Assembly: GCA_029262735.1 (NCBI GenBank)
Contig: JAJCYY010000045.1
Span: forward strand, 1 to 64,000
DNA: 64,000 nt
Direction of reading: 5' to 3'
Source of the DNA: Chloroflexota bacterium
GTDB lineage: Bacteria; Chloroflexota; Dehalococcoidia; Lucifugimonadales; Lucifugimonadaceae
Shown here: positions 28,254-36,974 of the stretch, one piece after another
How the letters are laid out: each line of letters begins with the position of its first letter
How positions within the stretch are numbered: the stretch's first letter is position 1
Notes under the pieces: model-generated
The model's input: the letters and a program-made list of their open reading frames with translations, nothing else
Databases searched by the model: none
Told to the model about the DNA's origin: nothing
Made by a program: the position numbers and the translations under genes

Positions 28254-28736
28254 GTGGATAGTCGCAAAGTCGATCTGCTGATCTCTCTTGGCAGCAGAGC
28301 GGCATTCGGAGTTGTGCTCGGCGTCGCACTCGCCACGGCCGGTTGGTTTGCGGCCTGGTTTTTCTTTTTGAGGTCAAATGCCGGTCTGACCGAAGCGATG
28401 ATCGTATTCTCTGCGTCCACCGGCTTCTTTGGAGGTGTAGGCGCCGGGTTAGCGTGGCTCAAGCTCGACGACGGTATCCGCGCAAACATTCCTGTGGTCC
28501 TTTTGGCCCTTCTCGGTGGCGGCGGTGGCGCCGTTGCAGGGTTGGCCTACGCGCACTTCGTTTTTGACGTGAGGATAACGAGGGGTGAAGGCGATATCAC
28601 GGCAATCGCGGCGTCAGGTATCGCGGCGAACATTCCGCCACTGATCTGGTTTATTGTCGCCGCGCTCAGAAAACCGCCCTCGTCAGAAGAACCACTGTCT
28701 CTTCCGGGGCGACATCGGGTACCGCGATCCCGGTAA
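28254..28736 (+). CDS. Small four-helix membrane protein of unknown function
   Basis: 160 residues from a GTG at 28254, which has GGGAG about 8 bases upstream. Four hydrophobic helices are visible: VVLGVALATAGWFAAWFFF, IVFSASTGFFGGVGAGLAW, VVLLALLGGGGGAVAGLAY and IAANIPPLIWFIVAAL. The third has a Gly run typical of tightly packed helices. No family recognised. It ends inside a perfect palindrome shared with the end of the convergent lyase gene. Confidence 0.6.
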   Translation: MDSRKVDLLISLGSRAAFGVVLGVALATAGWFAAWFFFLRSNAGLTEAMIVFSASTGFFGGVGAGLAWLKLDDGIRANIPVVLLALLGGGGGAVAGLAYAHFVFDVRITRGEGDITAIAASGIAANIPPLIWFIVAALRKPPSSEEPLSLPGRHRVPRSR

Positions 28737-28737
28737 T

Positions 28738-28755
28738 GCCTAACGGCCGTTAGGC
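28738..28755. terminator. Perfect 18-base palindrome at a convergent gene end
   Basis: GCCTAACGGCCGTTAGGC is fully self-complementary, overlaps the stop codon of the lyase gene and follows the stop of the membrane protein by 1 base. It could act as a short bidirectional terminator stem or a protein-binding dyad; no U-tract follows. Confidence 0.4.
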
Positions 28756-30264
28756 TGTTCCGATAAACCGGCCTATCCCCTCTTCCAGGCGTGCTGCGCC
28801 GGCCTCAATCCGGCTCTGCCTGTCACGAAGATCCTCCCGATCAGCCTCAAGACGTTTCCTGGCATCGCCGCACCGGGCCACCGTCTGTTCTGGTGCAGGC
28901 CCGCCAAAGAGAGTACGTCGAGAAACAGCAACGACGGGGTCGAGAGCATCCCGCAGGGTTTCTGGACCGATGCCAACCGGCTTGCCCATGTATTCGACCG
29001 CGGCTTCATCGATCAGCTCCGGCGTGGCATCGAGCGGTGCAATGCCGCGTTCATGAGCCAGGCGCACCGTTGTGCCAATGATCTGGTGCGCAACACGCCA
29101 GGACAGGCCCTTTTCACGCACAAGCGCGCTGGCAATGTCCGGTCCTACTGCCCAGTGAGAACTGGCCAGCTCTCGCATACGGTCTCGCTTGACCTCCATG
29201 TCAGGGATCATGGCAGCGAGCCAATTCATGTCTCGCTGCGCGGTTTTGAAAGCGTCCAGCATGGAGAAGAACGAGCCGCCGTCGCCCTCGGAGCCACCGC
29301 TTCGGCGCTTGTCACCCAAAAAGGCCGCCATTAGTCCGCCCACCGCGTCGGCCGTTGATCCGCTGATCTGCTCCAGTGCAACGGGGTTCTTCTTGTGCAT
29401 CATGATGCTTGACGTGTGACAGAACCGGTCGGGAATGTCGATCATCTGGGACTCGTTGCTGAACCAAAATGACATGTCGCGCGCAAATCGCCCTGTATGC
29501 TCTGCCAGGATCGCTGCGTCGGAGAAGGTCTCAAGGATGTAGTCATGGGCTCCGATAATGGCGTCGAACGTTGAGTCTATGACTTCGTCGAATCCGAGAC
29601 ATTCGGCGGTGCGCTGGCGGTTAACGGCGAACGGCGAACCAGTCATGATCGCAGCACCGGCCGGGCTCTGATTTGTGTGGCGGTATGCCAGGGCCAGTCG
29701 CTCATAGTCGCGCGCCAGTGATGCCGCCCAGGCAAGCAGCTGCGCGCCAAGTGTTGTCGGCTGCGCGTGCATGCCGTGGGTATAACCTGGCATCACCGCG
29801 TCGCTTGTCATTTCAGCGGTACTGAGCAGTGCGCTTCGGAAGGCGTTGATGCCCTCCATCGTTTCGATTATCGAGGAGCGAGTGACAATCCGCCGGGCAA
29901 CCTGGATCAGGTCTCCTGACGACCGCCCGAGGTGTATTCGCCCGCCGACGTCATATCCGAGCTTGCGGATAAGGAAACTTTCGCCAGAGTGAAGTCCCCA
30001 CGACTGCTTCGATCGCTGCTCATCTACACCGAGAGATTCCATCTCGCGGAAGGTAGTGAGCAGCGCCACGGCGTCCTGTTTCGGTATCAGCCCTTCCTCG
30101 CCAAGCATCAGGACGTGTGCCTTGTCGAACGCGTGGAGACCAGGGAACATCGGGCTCTCACGGCCATCTGCCGAATCGGCGTGTAGATCGCTCACCATCG
30201 GCTCCATCAGACGAACGCCTACGCCCCTGTAGCCCTCGTAATCTTCGTGCGGAACTTGATGCAT
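28750..30264 (-). CDS. Fumarase/aspartase-superfamily lyase (argininosuccinate lyase-like)
   Basis: 504 residues; GGAG 8 bases before the ATG. Three conserved regions of the superfamily are present: an early HSGES/GRIHLGRSSGD block, the TxxS-like MPGYTHGMHAQPTT block with the catalytic His, and the SSIMMHKKNP signature loop. In true argininosuccinate lyases this loop reads SSIMPQKKNP; Pro-Gln is Met-His here. The N-terminus also departs from ArgH. It probably eliminates fumarate or a related acid from a different substrate than argininosuccinate. It lies beside an ABC importer on the same strand, suggesting processing of an imported compound. Confidence 0.82.
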   Translation of the reverse strand: MHQVPHEDYEGYRGVGVRLMEPMVSDLHADSADGRESPMFPGLHAFDKAHVLMLGEEGLIPKQDAVALLTTFREMESLGVDEQRSKQSWGLHSGESFLIRKLGYDVGGRIHLGRSSGDLIQVARRIVTRSSIIETMEGINAFRSALLSTAEMTSDAVMPGYTHGMHAQPTTLGAQLLAWAASLARDYERLALAYRHTNQSPAGAAIMTGSPFAVNRQRTAECLGFDEVIDSTFDAIIGAHDYILETFSDAAILAEHTGRFARDMSFWFSNESQMIDIPDRFCHTSSIMMHKKNPVALEQISGSTADAVGGLMAAFLGDKRRSGGSEGDGGSFFSMLDAFKTAQRDMNWLAAMIPDMEVKRDRMRELASSHWAVGPDIASALVREKGLSWRVAHQIIGTTVRLAHERGIAPLDATPELIDEAAVEYMGKPVGIGPETLRDALDPVVAVSRRTLFGGPAPEQTVARCGDARKRLEADREDLRDRQSRIEAGAARLEEGIGRFIGTA

Positions 30265-30321
30265 GTATTTGCTCCCGGGGGTTCGTCTGGATGTAAGTCA
30301 CGATTCTGGCAGATCGAGAGT

Positions 30322-30345
30322 TCGCACACCGGTTACGGAGTGCGA
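30322..30345 (-). terminator. Hairpin downstream of the ABC importer operon
   Basis: TCGCAC pairs with GTGCGA, with an inner CCG/CGG step around GTTA. It begins about 30 bases after the last importer gene. No T-run follows on the minus strand, so termination may depend on Rho. Confidence 0.35.
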
Positions 30346-30375
30346 GCGTCCTCAAGATTGAGATGCGCTGATCGG

Positions 30376-31287
30376 CTAGCGTACTTGCCTTAGCCTGGGA
30401 TCCAGGAAATCTCGGAGCCAGTCACCCAGGAAATTGAAGGACATCACCACAAGCATAATTGCGAGCCCGGGGAACAGGCTGACCCAGTAGGCCGTCTCCA
30501 CGTACGTCCGCCCGCCAGCAACCATCACACCCCACGCCGGCGTGGGCGGCGGGATGCCGACTCCGAGGAAGCTCAACACCGACTCTGTCAAGATCAAGCC
30601 GCCAACTCTCAGTGACGTCATAACCATGAGGGTGCTCAAGACCCCCGGTAGAAGGTGCCTTATGAATATCCTGCTCGTTGAGGCGCCTGCAATCTGAGCC
30701 GCTTCGATGTAAGTCTCGGTTTTCAGCTTGAGCGCCTCCGCGCGAATCTGGCGCGCGAAACTATTCCAGCTGAAGATGACCAGTAAAAGAATGATGACAG
30801 TAAGGCTCTGGCCGAGCACGATGACCACAACGAGCGCGACTAATATGAACGGAATCGCAAAAGTAAAGTCGACGAAACGCATTAGCATCTCGTCGACATT
30901 GCCGCCGTACCACCCTGCCACCAGGCCCACGAGCGTCCCGCCAACCACACCGCCCGTAAGCACTATCGCAGCCACCATGAGCGAGATCCTGGCTCCGAAT
31001 ATGAGTCGGCTCAACATGTCTCGTCCCTGAGGGTCAGTGCCGAGCAGGTACTTGGTGGTGCCTTCGTCTTCCCAGGCCGGGGGCGTATTCCTCTCCCTGA
31101 GGCTGCCCTGTTCAGGATCGTGCGGAGCGAGCAGCGGGGCGAAGACGGCGACGAAGAAAATGAACACCACGATGCCGGCCGGTATCACCGGGTAACGCCG
31201 GAACCCGTCCCAGTACCGCCTCATGCGAGACGGACGGGAATCCTCCGAGAACTCGAAATCTTGTAGCGTTTCGCTAATAGCCGCCAT
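30376..31287 (-). CDS. ABC transporter permease, DppC/OppC type
   Basis: 303 residues with the N-terminal OppC segment (one helix, PVIPAGIVVFIFFVAVFAPL, then a periplasmic LLGTDPQGRDMLSRLIFGAR motif) and about five further helices. The EAA loop for ATPase contact reads EAAQIAGASTSRIFIRHLLP. It starts 3 bases after the stop of the DppB-type partner, so the two are translationally coupled. Inner-membrane half of an importer for peptides, nickel, or oligosaccharides; the substrate cannot be told. Confidence 0.95.
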   Translation of the reverse strand: MAAISETLQDFEFSEDSRPSRMRRYWDGFRRYPVIPAGIVVFIFFVAVFAPLLAPHDPEQGSLRERNTPPAWEDEGTTKYLLGTDPQGRDMLSRLIFGARISLMVAAIVLTGGVVGGTLVGLVAGWYGGNVDEMLMRFVDFTFAIPFILVALVVVIVLGQSLTVIILLLVIFSWNSFARQIRAEALKLKTETYIEAAQIAGASTSRIFIRHLLPGVLSTLMVMTSLRVGGLILTESVLSFLGVGIPPPTPAWGVMVAGGRTYVETAYWVSLFPGLAIMLVVMSFNFLGDWLRDFLDPRLRQVR

Positions 31288-31290
31288 GGA

Positions 31291-32208
31291 CTAACTAAGC
31301 CTGATTCTTGGATCGATTACCGCATAAAGCACGTCAACAAGAAATGACGTTACGACGTACAGGATCGTCACCAGGGTGATGATCGCTGCCATCAGCGGAA
31401 AGTCGTTGTTGTTCACCGCATCAATGCCCAGCCTGCCCACTCCCGGCCATGCGAACACCGTTTCAGTCACGACCGATCCATCGATGAAACCGGCGAGGAT
31501 GATACCCGCATAGGTCAGCGGAGCCAGCAAGGCGTTCTTGAAACCGTGCTTCCAAACCACCTTCCAGGGTCCCACGCCCTTGGCACGCGCAAGCCTTATG
31601 TATTCGGAATCCATCGCCTCAAGCATCGACGCGCGAACGAGGCGTAGCAGGCCTGCGGCACTGAGCCAACCGATAGTGATGGTAGGCATGATGTAGTGCT
31701 TCCAATCACCGCGCCCGGACGTCGGCAGCCAACCGAGGTACACGGAAAAGAGGACGATCAACATGATGCCGAGCCAGAACTGTGGCGAGGACTGGCCCAT
31801 AAGCGCGACCGTCCTTCCCGCATAGTCCCACACCGTCCCACGCCTGGTTGCGGACAGGATTCCAAGCGGGACAGCGAGCAGGACGACGAATACGGCTCCG
31901 GCTACTGCAAGTTGCAACGTCGCCCCGATGCGGTCGAGCACAACCCCCATCGATTCTCGCTGGTGCTGTAACGACGTTCCGAAGTCACCCTTAACGGCGT
32001 CAAACGCCCAGTCGCCGTACTGGACAACGATCGGTCGGTCCAGGCCCATCCTCACGCCCCACGCGTCCCACTCTTCCGGCGTGGTGTACTCCGTCAGGTA
32101 CAGCAGCCGCGGGTCGCCTGCGGCCCTGGACATGCCGAACAAGAACACACTCATTGCGACGACCATGACCACCGTGTAAGTCAGCCGTCGTGCGATAAAT
32201 CGGGACAT
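31291..32208 (-). CDS. ABC transporter permease, DppB/OppB type
   Basis: 305 residues. N-terminal FIARRLTYTVVMVVAMSVFLF helix, the QY/W-rich periplasmic segment and the conserved MGQSSPQFWLGIMLI and EYIRLARAKGVGPWKVVWKH (EAA-like) blocks identify the DppB family. About six transmembrane helices. The second gene of a binding protein-permease-permease operon; a strong 15-pair hairpin lies in the 100-base gap before it. ATPase subunits are not encoded in this window. Confidence 0.95.
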   Translation of the reverse strand: MSRFIARRLTYTVVMVVAMSVFLFGMSRAAGDPRLLYLTEYTTPEEWDAWGVRMGLDRPIVVQYGDWAFDAVKGDFGTSLQHQRESMGVVLDRIGATLQLAVAGAVFVVLLAVPLGILSATRRGTVWDYAGRTVALMGQSSPQFWLGIMLIVLFSVYLGWLPTSGRGDWKHYIMPTITIGWLSAAGLLRLVRASMLEAMDSEYIRLARAKGVGPWKVVWKHGFKNALLAPLTYAGIILAGFIDGSVVTETVFAWPGVGRLGIDAVNNNDFPLMAAIITLVTILYVVTSFLVDVLYAVIDPRIRLS

Positions 32209-32238
32209 CTATTCCCTCTGTTATCCACCGGGTAGCAT

Positions 32239-32278
32239 CAGGGTCGTCCATTCACCCAGTGGCGAATGGACGACCCTG
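32239..32278 (-). promoter_or_regulatory. Intercistronic 15-pair hairpin between binding-protein and permease genes
   Basis: CAGGGTCGTCCATTC and GAATGGACGACCCTG are perfect reverse complements around a 10-base loop. On the transcribed strand no U-run follows it. Family knowledge: such hairpins after binding-protein genes (as in mal operons) protect the upstream mRNA and lower expression of the permeases. Confidence 0.75.
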
Positions 32279-32308
32279 GCAAAAAAGGGCTATCCAGCGC
32301 CCGTGCCG

Positions 32309-34168
32309 CTATTTGACTGCCACCGTGGCTGCGTTGGTGAACACCGGCGCATCGATCGCGTGCGGGGTCCACGATGCAATGTTCGGTCCAATCGCGTAGT
32401 GTGGCTGGTCTGCAACAAACGCAGTCTGCAAGTCCCAACCTAGTACGTAGTCGACAGCCTGCCGGTTGTTTTCGATCCTCTGCTCTCTTGAAGGCTCGGT
32501 GAAGTTGGCGAAGTAGAGCGGAACAATGTCGTCTTCCACTTCGAATCCACGGAACGTGGTGGTCGCGCCCATGCCACCGTCAAACGGGCGGTCTACAGCG
32601 GCAGGGTTGATCACACCACAGTGGTACCAAGGGATGTCGTCCACACCGCCAAACCGTCTTGGCCGTGCTGCCGCGTAGGCACTGATGTCCAGGTCCACGT
32701 CGACTCCGATGTCGCTCCACATCTGAGCAATCGCCTCACCAGCCTCAGGATTTACCCTGGGATGGTCGGCAGGCACAAAGAGCGGAATCGTAAACCCATT
32801 CGGGTATCCGGCCTCGGTCAGAAGCCTCTCAGCTTCATCCGGGTCAAAGTGCCGTTCCCACTTCTCCTCCCACACCGACATGCCGGGGCCCCAGCCTGTA
32901 ACGGCTGTTCCCTGGGTTCCACCGAACCCGCCGAAGAGCTCATCGTTAATTGCGTCGTGATCGATGGCAATCGCCAACGCATGTCTGACTTTGCGAGCTG
33001 CCTCCATGGAGGCCGGGTCGCCCGGGTCACCGACCCATTCGTTACTCGGGTCAAACCCATCCCTCGGGAAAATAGTGTCCCCGAATGTCGGGCTCGTAGG
33101 ATTGTTGTCCTTTTGCTGCCAGTAGTTACCGGTGAAGTTGATACAGCCCATCTGGGAGAGGCCAACGGTCTGCTTGGTCGCCCCGGGAGTATCGTCGAGC
33201 GCACCCTGTAGCAGGCTATTGGGGATCGGGGCGAAATCGATCTCGCCTACCTTGAAGGCGGCAACCATTGTTGAAGGCTCGCGCAGTTCGAGGACCGTAA
33301 AGTTCTCAACGAGCGGGGTGTTCCTCCAGTGATTTGGCACGGCCTTGAGGTCCATGCGCTCGCCGACCCGCCACGTGTCGACGGAGTACGGGCCGGTTGC
33401 GACCGGAACCTGCGATGCCTTCGCCTCGCCCAGCTCATCTACGATCTTCTTGCTTGTGATCCAGGGATCGGCGCTTGAGATCTGGCTAAAGCTGGTTGCC
33501 CACCACGGGAAGAACTGCCCCTCTTTCCAGTTCAACTGGACAGTATCTTCGTCGATGGCCACCCAGGGCTCGAAAAACGGCTGGAGACTTCCAACACGGT
33601 AGAAGACAGAGCCTTCGCGCATAGCGTTGTTGAAGCTCCATGCAACGTCCTCTGCGGTCACTGTGCCCCACCCATCATGGAACTCCACGTCATCCCTGAG
33701 ATCGAATGTAATGGACTTCTGGTCGGAGGCTACCGAGAAGCTTTTCGCGATCGAGTTCGCGGCGTCGTATTCCCCGTTCTCGTCAACGCGCAAAAGGTTC
33801 TCACCTATGTCCCAGCCGATAAGCTTCCACTCCTGGCCAAGACCGGAGAGTGCGTGGACAAAGATCACCGGGAACACGCTGGAGTCGGCGACCACGACAG
33901 TGTCGGTGGAAGCACCCGGTGGCTTCGGCACCGCAGTGGCTGTGACCACGGCGACCACAGTTCGATCCACAATCACTGTCCGTTCTGCGCCGGGGACGAT
34001 TACCGTCCGCTCAGCACCGGGGACAAGCACAGTTCGCTCAGCGCCGGGAACCTCTCTTGTGACCTCGACCTCTACCGTCTTCGAGCTTCCACAGGCGATT
34101 GAGACAATTGCCAGCGATGCCAGAATGGCGGAGGTCCATAGCCATCGTGATTTCAAATTTTTATGCAT
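32309..34168 (-). CDS. ABC transporter substrate-binding lipoprotein (SBP family 5)
   Basis: 619 residues from ATG 34168; an upstream extension lacks support. The lipoprotein signal ends in SIAC (residue about 27). Residues about 35-65 hold three PGAERTV units in tandem, a linker common in Chloroflexota binding proteins, keeping the domain away from the membrane. The mature part matches family 5 (DppA/OppA): GWDIGENLLR, a DVEFHDGWGTVTAEDVAWSF block, and a RKVRHALAIAIDHDAI block. Anchored outside the membrane; it delivers ligand to the two downstream permeases. Ligand unknown. Confidence 0.93.
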   Translation of the reverse strand: MHKNLKSRWLWTSAILASLAIVSIACGSSKTVEVEVTREVPGAERTVLVPGAERTVIVPGAERTVIVDRTVVAVVTATAVPKPPGASTDTVVVADSSVFPVIFVHALSGLGQEWKLIGWDIGENLLRVDENGEYDAANSIAKSFSVASDQKSITFDLRDDVEFHDGWGTVTAEDVAWSFNNAMREGSVFYRVGSLQPFFEPWVAIDEDTVQLNWKEGQFFPWWATSFSQISSADPWITSKKIVDELGEAKASQVPVATGPYSVDTWRVGERMDLKAVPNHWRNTPLVENFTVLELREPSTMVAAFKVGEIDFAPIPNSLLQGALDDTPGATKQTVGLSQMGCINFTGNYWQQKDNNPTSPTFGDTIFPRDGFDPSNEWVGDPGDPASMEAARKVRHALAIAIDHDAINDELFGGFGGTQGTAVTGWGPGMSVWEEKWERHFDPDEAERLLTEAGYPNGFTIPLFVPADHPRVNPEAGEAIAQMWSDIGVDVDLDISAYAAARPRRFGGVDDIPWYHCGVINPAAVDRPFDGGMGATTTFRGFEVEDDIVPLYFANFTEPSREQRIENNRQAVDYVLGWDLQTAFVADQPHYAIGPNIASWTPHAIDAPVFTNAATVAVK

Positions 34169-34490
34169 GATGGAACGGTTTCCTATCCTAAACGCGCTGA
34201 CGGAATTCCCGCGGCATCGAGACATCTCTCTCAGACCGCATCAGCGAGACTCGTATAGTCGTGCCCAATTTAATTGGGGCGAGCTTAACCGCGAATGGAA
34301 CTCGTCGCAACTATACGGAACGCGAAAAGTCACCTCAAACCTCTATACGCATGGCATGCGGGCACAAAGAGAAAAGCGCTGTGCATTCCTATCGGGTGAC
34401 AGCCAAACCGCGCATGAAAACCGTAACAAAGGCGGATCTGATTATCGAGAGCCTTTTGATGCCCTCACATTTCGTTCGAGCTGAGGACGA
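34169..34490. other. Gene-free spacer upstream of the importer operon
   Basis: About 320 AT-richer bases between the binding-protein start and the end of the TPR gene, both on the minus strand. No gene or hairpin stands out. It should contain the importer promoter. Confidence 0.4.
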
Positions 34491-35369
34491 CTAAGGCGTC
34501 GGTAGCAAAGACGACTGTTCAAGGGACAGTATTGTGTCGGGATCGACTCCAAGTCTCTCGGCTTTTATTGCGTCCGAGTCGGCGCCTGCAACCTGGCCAA
34601 GATCACGTCTCACACGAGAACGCATTACGTACAAGCGAGCGCGTTCTGGCGCAACCGAAATAGCCTGGTCAAGATCCTCCAGCGCCCGTTGTAGTGATCC
34701 TGATTCAATCAGCACCAAAGACCGCTGAAAGAGAAGGTCAGCGTCGTACGGACGCAGTTGTATGGCCCGATCGTAGTCCTGTATCGAGCCTCCATGCTGT
34801 CCTGCAACTGCACGGATCAACGCCCTGGTCGCATAGGTGATGGAGTTAGTCGTGGAAATCGAGATCGAAGTATCAAGGTCTGAAAGACCGCCTGCCAGGT
34901 CACCGGACTGGGCCCTCGCAAGACCGCGATTTCCTAAAGTGGTGGGGTCGTCTGGATCAAGCTCCAACGCTCTGTCGAAATCCCGAATAGCCAGGGAATA
35001 ATCTTCCGCGCCCAAGTGCATCACACCGCGGTTGACGTAGACCGTACTGGCAAGGGATTCGTCAAGTTCCAGCGCCCGGGCATAGTCGCGTTGTGCCTCG
35101 GACCTTCTTCGCAGTTCGCTCAGTGTGTCGGCTCGCTCAAGGTAGGCCTCACCAAATTTTGGAGAATCGCCAATCGCATCGGTATACGCGGCGATTGCCC
35201 GAAGCGGTTCGCCGTTGAGCCGATGTCGAGCGCCCTGGAGAAGCAGGTTCTGCGCCTCCGCAGAAGGTCCGTCCTGACCGCACGCCGCGACCAGGATCAA
35301 TAGCGCCATGCTGCTGACCGCGAGCAGTGTGATGAAGTGAGGCTTTCGAGATAGGCAGATGCGCTGCAT
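34491..35369 (-). CDS. TPR-repeat lipoprotein
   Basis: 292 residues. Lipoprotein signal ends LILVAAC (Cys at about 30). From about residue 40 there are roughly six tetratricopeptide repeats, for example EDYSLAIRDFDRALELDPDD and GSIQDYDRAIQLRPYDADL. TPRs mediate protein-protein contacts. It is divergent from the dehydratase at 35605 and shares no obvious operon. Partner unknown. Confidence 0.85.
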   Translation of the reverse strand: MQRICLSRKPHFITLLAVSSMALLILVAACGQDGPSAEAQNLLLQGARHRLNGEPLRAIAAYTDAIGDSPKFGEAYLERADTLSELRRRSEAQRDYARALELDESLASTVYVNRGVMHLGAEDYSLAIRDFDRALELDPDDPTTLGNRGLARAQSGDLAGGLSDLDTSISISTTNSITYATRALIRAVAGQHGGSIQDYDRAIQLRPYDADLLFQRSLVLIESGSLQRALEDLDQAISVAPERARLYVMRSRVRRDLGQVAGADSDAIKAERLGVDPDTILSLEQSSLLPTP

Positions 35370-35604
35370 ACGATGTCGCCTTCGGTAGACGTTCGAGTCT
35401 TTGCCTGACTGCGAAACAGGTCGCGTATCGGTCCGGCCGTGCCCCTCGCTACAGGAAGTCTACCAGCGAAGGAATCCTGCAACCCGGCACCAGTGGTTGA
35501 GGTAATACCGGTCCGGCGACGCGCCGACTAAGCCGACACGAAGCGCAGCTACATTCCGGCGAGTAAGATGACGGCCAACTTGACACCAGCAAGGAGGAAC
35601 CATA

Positions 35605-36750
35605 TTGAAAATCACAGAAGTGGAAACGATATATGTTGACCGCTATATGCTGGTGAAGATTCATACGGACGCCGGTCTCACAGGTATCGGAGAGGCTGGA
35701 GCGTGGGCATTTCTCGAGGCCTGCGAGGGAGCAATAAAGAAGTTCGCCACATACCTGGTCGGCAAAGATCCTTTACTGATAGAGCACCACTGGAACTTCA
35801 TGTACCGGGCGGCTCACTTCCGTGGTGCGGTTGTAATGGGGGCGTTGAGCGCGCTGGACATCGCCCTGTGGGACATTTCAGGCAAGCATTTTGGCGTGCC
35901 GGTGCACCAACTGCTCGGCGGCAAGGTGCGAGACAAGGCGCGCGTCTATTACCACGTATTTGGAGACACCAGGGAGAAGTTGATCAACGGTATCGTTGAC
36001 GCTCGGGACAAAGGATTCACAGCTGTCGGTCACCTCACTCCGTTTCTCGATTCTCAGCACGATGTACCGTATGAGGCAACACATGTGCACAAGATTCGAG
36101 ACGCTATCGAGACCGTCCGCCGGTATCGGGAAGCCATTGGCGAAGACGTTGACCTGTGCATGGAGATATCGAGGAAGTTGACGCCCACTGAAGCGGTACA
36201 GCTTGGCCTTGGAATTGAAGAGTTCCACCCGTACTTCTATGAAGATCCGGTTACGCCGCACAACTTCGACGAGATGGTGTACGTGGCGAGCAAGGTGAAC
36301 ATACCCATCGCAACAGGCGAGCGTTTCACTTCGGTCTGGGAGTTCGAGATGCTGCTCAGGCGTGATGCAGTTCAGTACGTTCGCCCAGACGTGTGCAACG
36401 TTGGCGGAATCACTGGGTCGAAGAAGATCGCCGCTCTCGCGGAAGCAAATCATGTCGGCGTCGTGCCGCACAACCCGTTGAGTCCGGTCAGTACGGCGGC
36501 TTGTCTGCAAGTTGCCGCCTGCATCCCGAACTTCGCCCTGCAAGAGCTACCGACGGGCGAGGACGAAGCTCCGAAAACCGATATGTTCACCGGGATTCCC
36601 GAGCATGACGGCCGCGGCTATCTCCTTATTGGCGACGGGCCAGGTCTCGGCATTGAGCTAAAACCGGATGCAGTAGAAAAGGCACCTCCGCGTATGTGGG
36701 GTCAAATTCGAAATCAACTCAGTGCGGATGGTTCAATCGCATTTCAATAG
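35605..36750 (+). CDS. Enolase-superfamily dehydratase-like protein, second copy
   Basis: 381 residues from a TTG at 35605 with an ideal AAGGAGG 8 bases upstream; MKITEVETIYVD is the family start. Metal ligands: Glu187 (MEIS), Glu in YEDP and Glu in ATGER. His289 in VPHNPLSP matches the DgoD C-terminal catalytic His. The other DgoD catalytic His, two residues after the first ligand, is Ser189 here, unlike the first copy at the left edge. The two share the architecture but not this residue, so they probably act on different acids. A selenoprotein gene follows 224 bases downstream on the same strand. Confidence 0.88.
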   Translation: MKITEVETIYVDRYMLVKIHTDAGLTGIGEAGAWAFLEACEGAIKKFATYLVGKDPLLIEHHWNFMYRAAHFRGAVVMGALSALDIALWDISGKHFGVPVHQLLGGKVRDKARVYYHVFGDTREKLINGIVDARDKGFTAVGHLTPFLDSQHDVPYEATHVHKIRDAIETVRRYREAIGEDVDLCMEISRKLTPTEAVQLGLGIEEFHPYFYEDPVTPHNFDEMVYVASKVNIPIATGERFTSVWEFEMLLRRDAVQYVRPDVCNVGGITGSKKIAALAEANHVGVVPHNPLSPVSTAACLQVAACIPNFALQELPTGEDEAPKTDMFTGIPEHDGRGYLLIGDGPGLGIELKPDAVEKAPPRMWGQIRNQLSADGSIAFQ

Positions 36751-36974
36751 ATTCCAATCTCCCGGGCTTCGTTCCGCATTAGCCAGCGATAAGGCATGAT
36801 AAGTTGCGGAAAGCTAGAATCCATGCCTGCCGTTCGCGAAGGATTCGTCAATTCGTCAAAACGATTGCCGCGGACCGAATTTTCTACCCTGGTGCGAGGG
36901 AACACCTTCCACACTGCCACGCCGGGTGAACAGAGAGTATCAGCGGGGACAGAACCAAACAAAGGAATCTGACT

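Noticed and set aside
28750-30264. Calling the lyase argH
   Set aside because: The signature loop and N-terminus differ from true argininosuccinate lyases and no arginine gene is near; family level is as far as the sequence goes.
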